From Solenopsis invicta (lineage: Eukaryota > Arthropoda > Insecta > Hymenoptera > Formicidae), in assembly GCF_016802725.1 (NCBI RefSeq), contig NC_052672.1, forward strand, positions 2,820,749 through 2,884,748: a DNA stretch of 64,000 bases, written 5' to 3'. The notes beneath the pieces were generated by a model. That model was not told where the DNA came from. It did no database searches and worked only from the letters and a program-made list of their open reading frames with translations. How positions within the stretch are numbered: the stretch's first letter is position 1; the number at the start of each line of letters is the position of its first letter. Position numbers and translations under genes: made by a program. This document shows, piece after piece, positions 60,409 to 64,000 of the stretch.

Positions 60409-61616
60409 TATTAAATACTAGCACGAATGCCTATATCTAGTAGTGCATATATTTGATCTAAACATTCTCATTTAAATATTTTAAACATGTTGATCTAAAA
60501 AATCTAAAAAATATTTAGATTTTCCAAAATTTTTTTAAGTGTTTCTTAATAGTATGTTTTAATTCGTACAGAAATCTAAGAAATTTTTTAAAAAAGTTAT
60601 AAAATTTAGAAATTGTGAGAAAAATTATGTAAAGAATTCTGAAAAAAAATTGTTCATTCTTATATCTTATTTTTTCAATCTTTTTAGGCAAATATACTTA
60701 ATGTAATCTAAATAAATCGCCAAAAAAATAATACTTATTAAGCTACTTAGCAAATACATTTGCAAAAAGCCTTTTAAAGAGTAAAAAGAATAAGATATCG
60801 TATCGCAGCAGCACTTCCCAGCAAAAATCTCCCATGTCCTTAATTGCAAGTAGGATTAATGATATTAACAGTAGTAGCAGTAATAGTAATAGTGATAGTA
60901 GTAATGATAATGGTAGCAGTGTAATAATGGTAGCGGTAATAACAGTAGTAATAATGTTAGTCATAACAAAATTAGTAATAAAAATTGTGATAATATGAAT
61001 GATATGCTAACGTTACGCTTCAAATATCCCATGTTCCTTTCACATAAAAAAAATAATGGAGAATTTAATCAAAAATTATATGAGATAATATTAATACTGC
61101 TAATATGATACTAATAGCACTAATAATTAATAATATCGTTGCTACTTATTTCTGAAATCGTGAAAATCAATAATATAAAAAAAGAAAATGCGCCTATAAG
61201 TCGAGTGTAGCTAGCTAGCTTTCTATGTAATTGTTATGCCGTTAGATGTCGAATAATCAGTCACGACTGTCTCAAAAATGAAACATGAAGAATCGAAGTG
61301 TCCATGAGCGTCACAAGTTGGTATGGATTAGTCAATTAAGTAACAAAATGTTCATGATAATTATTTACAAATGAATTACAGAAATTATATTGGTACAAAA
61401 TGATATACAATAAAGAATAAATAAACAACTCGACAGACACTTCGAAAATACGTTCTGGACCAGGATGTGGAAGGATAATCAGGAAAAATAACAGGCAAAA
61501 AGTGTCAATAAGGTAGTAAGAAGGGTCTCTTTCAGGCAAGCACACAGGCAGGACTCGCGAAAGTATCTTGCGACTCGGACTGGCGACTCGCAGGCTATTC
61601 GCCTAGGGGGACTGAC
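60409..61616 (-). other. msn intron stretch with imperfect trinucleotide repeats
   Basis: 60855-60985 is an imperfect GTA/ATA/GTAAT-type array that gives leucine-rich translations on the minus strand. Nothing else recognised up to the donor of the exon at 61617. Confidence 0.45.
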
Positions 61617-62381
61617 CTGGGTTACAATGGGGCTGTACTCGCTAGCCGTTGTACTGGCCGTAGACTTAATCGTTCCCGCATCGTCGACCACGGCAAACGC
61701 CGTAGGTCCATCCGAGGGTCTACAACTGCGTCTTCTTGCGTTTTCGTCTTTATCGCGTCCGAAATCGTACCGCTTCGCCTCGTGCCTATTACCGAAGACA
61801 ATCTCGCTCTCGGTCTTTTCTCTCCTGGGCCCTGGAGCCCGACATACCGAGAAGTCCGTCAAGACCGGCTCCCCAGAGTTGGCACCTTTCTTACCAACGA
61901 TACCGGCGACGCTTATCTCGCTGCCACGTCGATTGCCGCTGGAGAATATACTAGATCGCGAGGAGTCCGATTTTTGCAAATACGCCGAGTGTCTCGCAGA
62001 TGGGAAGAAGTCCGAGTTCTCGCGGCGGAAAGCGCGCGCAAAAGCGCTCGATGCATTGCCCAGTTTTGAGTCACTTTCCTGCCGCCTGTGAATCGGTTTC
62101 AATTGTTGCTGTTGCTTTTGATGATGTTGCTCGTGTTTCCTTCGGGCTAACTGCTCCTGTCTCTTCAATGTTCTCTCGCTAGACGAGGAAGAGCGTTCCT
62201 CGTTGGATCCAGACTTGCTCGTCACCTGACCAGCTACCTCTTGCTGATGCTCCTGTTTCATTTTATCCAATTTTTCGTTAAAACCCTGAAAGAAGCGGGT
62301 AAAATCCCACTCCTTCAAGAGAAGCTGCTCGTCTATCTCTGAACGTCGGTTGCCGCTAGCTGTTGCACGATCGTCTGACAT
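61617..62381 (-). CDS. msn: misshapen kinase, large linker exon
   Basis: 255 codons, phase 0, ending CAG|GTCAGT (donor 61616-61611). The peptide starts MSDDRATASG and includes RRSEIDEQLLLKEWDFTRFF, QGFNEKLDKMKQEHQQEV, a Ser run, a coiled-coil-like basic/Gln region (RKHEQHHQKQQQQ), ESDSKLGNASSAFARAFRRE, and Ser/Arg-rich low complexity. I recognise the LLLKEWDFTRFFQGFNEKL block as linker sequence of insect misshapen proteins. GC content is much higher than the flanks. It begins with ATG directly after TTAGTCAG, a poor acceptor with no pyrimidine tract, and a TAG lies in frame 12 bases upstream. It may therefore be an internal exon joined to ...LVMKR, or the first coding exon of a shorter isoform. 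Confidence 0.85.
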
Positions 62382-63450
62382 CTGACTAAGTTTCTAGAGT
62401 GTGCGTACGATGGCGAAGATAATGGTACGGTGACAGAGAAAAAAACAAGAAAAAGAAATGCGTGCGATAACAACGTGAAACAATGATTGTCGATAGTAGT
62501 AATGGCGATGTAGTGTAATGATACAATATAATAAGAAACGACTATATCCTTGCAATGACGCTAAATCTAAGTTAAAAGTGATAAAAATTTCGTGATTAAT
62601 TTCAACATTAAATCACGACAAAAATTGAAAAGATGTAATACAGTTCATTGCAACTTCACTGCAGCAACATAGTCAATCTATACCAACATGTGATCGTCGT
62701 TCATATATGAATGTGCATGATGTATCGTACGACAGCGGCAAAAATACAGACACAAGGCAGTGCTCGCCATGGTGCTCGCTTGGAACATACAAAGTTCAGT
62801 CTTGACGAATACATGGAGCGAAACAGTAAAGGGAGCGAACAATAATAATGTTACTGATTTAGTCCTAAATGTCAGTTGACATACGTACATATTTACAAAA
62901 AGAATATTTAAAAAATAAAAAATAAAAATGCGTCGCAATTGCTCGCGTTCCCTTCTCTCTCTAACCATCCTCAAATCCATTCTCACAACAATTCGGGACA
63001 AAGAAATAATAAAAGTCACTGCATCAATCGCTGAACAATTACTGGTAAATTTAAGAAAAATGTTAAAATAATAAAACTTCAAAATAACAAATTGCAATTA
63101 ATATTTTTAAATTTAATTTTTATACAGATTTAATTAAAATATTACTTTTTTACTTAAATGTGTAATTATATTAACTTGTTTTTTATTTGTTCATTAATTG
63201 ATACAATAACCCTTTATTAAATTTTGACATATCAATGATCGTGAATGGTTGAATAAATTAGAGGGAGGAGAAAACACCTCAACTGCTATGCGTGAACTAC
63301 TAAAACACAATTACATAAGATTTGTACATTACATACCAATGATATATATGAAAATTTCAAGTTTACCGAAATAAAATATATTTCAACTAAAAAAAAAAGT
63401 CTATGAATGTATATTTAAACTTGCATTGCAACAATAAGAGAGATACTCAC
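62382..63450 (-). other. msn intron or alternative promoter region
   Basis: 1,069 bp between two msn exons. No repeat recognised. The minus-strand frame at 62678-63097 is hydrophobic and lacks family motifs. The 62382-62520 segment is less AT-rich and could contain a 5' UTR if the downstream exon starts a separate transcript. Confidence 0.35.
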
Positions 63451-63527
63451 TCGTTTCATGACTAGCGTACGATCTCCTGATTCTTCTTCGTCGGGAGTCG
63501 GTGGGAGCGGACGATTCGGTGCTCCTC
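63451..63527 (-). CDS. msn: misshapen kinase exon: proline-rich motif after kinase domain
   Basis: Two bases complete a split codon, then 25 codons, ending CGA|GTGAGT. The acceptor is TCTTTACAG. The peptide is GAPNRPLPPTPDEEESGDRT followed by LVMKR. NRPLPPTP...DRTLVMKR is the conserved proline-rich stretch of misshapen/TNIK/MINK/MAP4K4, just C-terminal to the kinase region, where SH3 proteins such as Nck/Dock family adaptors bind. The only long open frame at this place is in a different phase; the splice sites define the correct one. The kinase exons should lie beyond 64000. Confidence 0.92.
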
Positions 63528-63807
63528 CTGTAAAGATTAGATAAGGCCAAGGGTGTTAAATCACAGCGCGTAATAATATTACCCATACAACACAGGATCT
63601 TGCAGCAAATTACAATTTTATATATTACAATACAATGTTTCAGAATCATTACAAAAAATAGATATATAATATGATTTTAATAATGTTGCAACAATATTTT
63701 ATGGTATATAATATTGTAACTATTTTATGGTAAAACGCTGAGCCATCATAACGCAAAAAATTAAGCACAAGATTATTAATTACATTGTTTTGAAAATGCT
63801 CTGCACT

Positions 63808-63854
<47 letters not shown>

Positions 63855-64000
63855 CGCGCGTGCGCGTGCGGTGTGCGCGCGTGCATGTGCTCGTGCGTGT
63901 GTGCGTACGCGTGCGTGTGTGTGTATACACACACGCACGCATACGTATATAAATTGTTAATGTAAAAATATATTATTAACAGCAGTGCATTGCAAATTTA
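63528..64000 (-). other. msn intron, continues past the window
   Basis: AT-rich apart from the GT/GC microsatellite listed separately. No exon recognised. Confidence 0.5.
63809..63944. repeat. (GT)n-(GC)n compound microsatellite
   Basis: TG repeats pass into GCGCGC and mixed GTGC repeats, with ACAC on the far side. Composition is very like 32347-32442. The long minus-strand frame here is repeat translation. Confidence 0.9.

Noticed and set aside
60743..60964. Leucine-rich minus-strand ORF resembling a membrane protein
   Set aside because: Read from an imperfect GTA/ATA trinucleotide array; no conservation signal.
61627..62182. Plus-strand ORFs of 60-154 codons
   Set aside because: Antisense shadows of the GC-rich msn linker exon.
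63401..63649. 82-codon minus-strand ORF over the first msn exon
   Set aside because: Wrong phase; the splice sites and the conserved NRPLPPTP...LVMKR peptide define another frame limited to 63451-63527.

Overview
The window is about 30% GC animal DNA with one protein-coding gene and a dense field of decayed transposable elements. Spliced exons, long AT-rich introns, many mariner, piggyBac, hAT and Penelope relics and abundant microsatellites point to an insect. The transposon mix and low GC suggest a hymenopteran, possibly an ant, but that is an inference.

The host gene runs right to left on the minus strand across nearly the whole window. Eight exons encode the proline-rich/linker region and the complete C-terminal citron-homology (CNH) domain of the germinal-centre kinase misshapen (msn; vertebrate TNIK/MINK1/MAP4K4). 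In transcript order they are 63451-63527, 61617-62381, 36317-36466, 15704-15917, 10967-11187, 10403-10720, 9279-9578 and 7360-7443. Every junction carries AG/GT and the reading phases agree throughout, ending at a stop codon at 7360-7362. The kinase-domain exons lie beyond the right edge. Two introns are very large (about 20 and 25 kb) and hold most of the transposons.

Region by region: 1-2095 is a long foldback with 48-bp tandem repeats. It contains a Ty3/gypsy pol relic that is itself split by an internally deleted mariner. 2100-3530 holds three small inverted-repeat elements. 3530-7360 is probable msn 3' UTR and downstream DNA. 11.7-15.05 kb (msn intron) has a piggyBac C-terminal relic and a 2.3-kb hAT-like element with inverted arrays of a 40-bp repeat. 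15.9-36.3 kb (msn intron) has tRNA-like foldbacks, a hAT MITE with a perfect 8-bp target duplication, a broken mariner, an inverted pair of mariner 3' ends and a cluster of TA-flanked MITEs with microsatellites. 36.5-61.6 kb (msn intron) has several 0.5-3.4 kb foldbacks, a second mariner, an inverted pair of mariner 5' ends, and a three-level nest: a TTAA MITE inside a Penelope-like element inside a Tc1/mariner relic.

No transposase or reverse transcriptase looks intact. The most unusual material is the set of large palindromic elements. Some carry tRNA-like modules near both ends, some carry inverted satellite-like arrays, and some are built from two facing copies of the same mariner end. 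I see no CRISPR array, operon, rRNA or functional tRNA gene.
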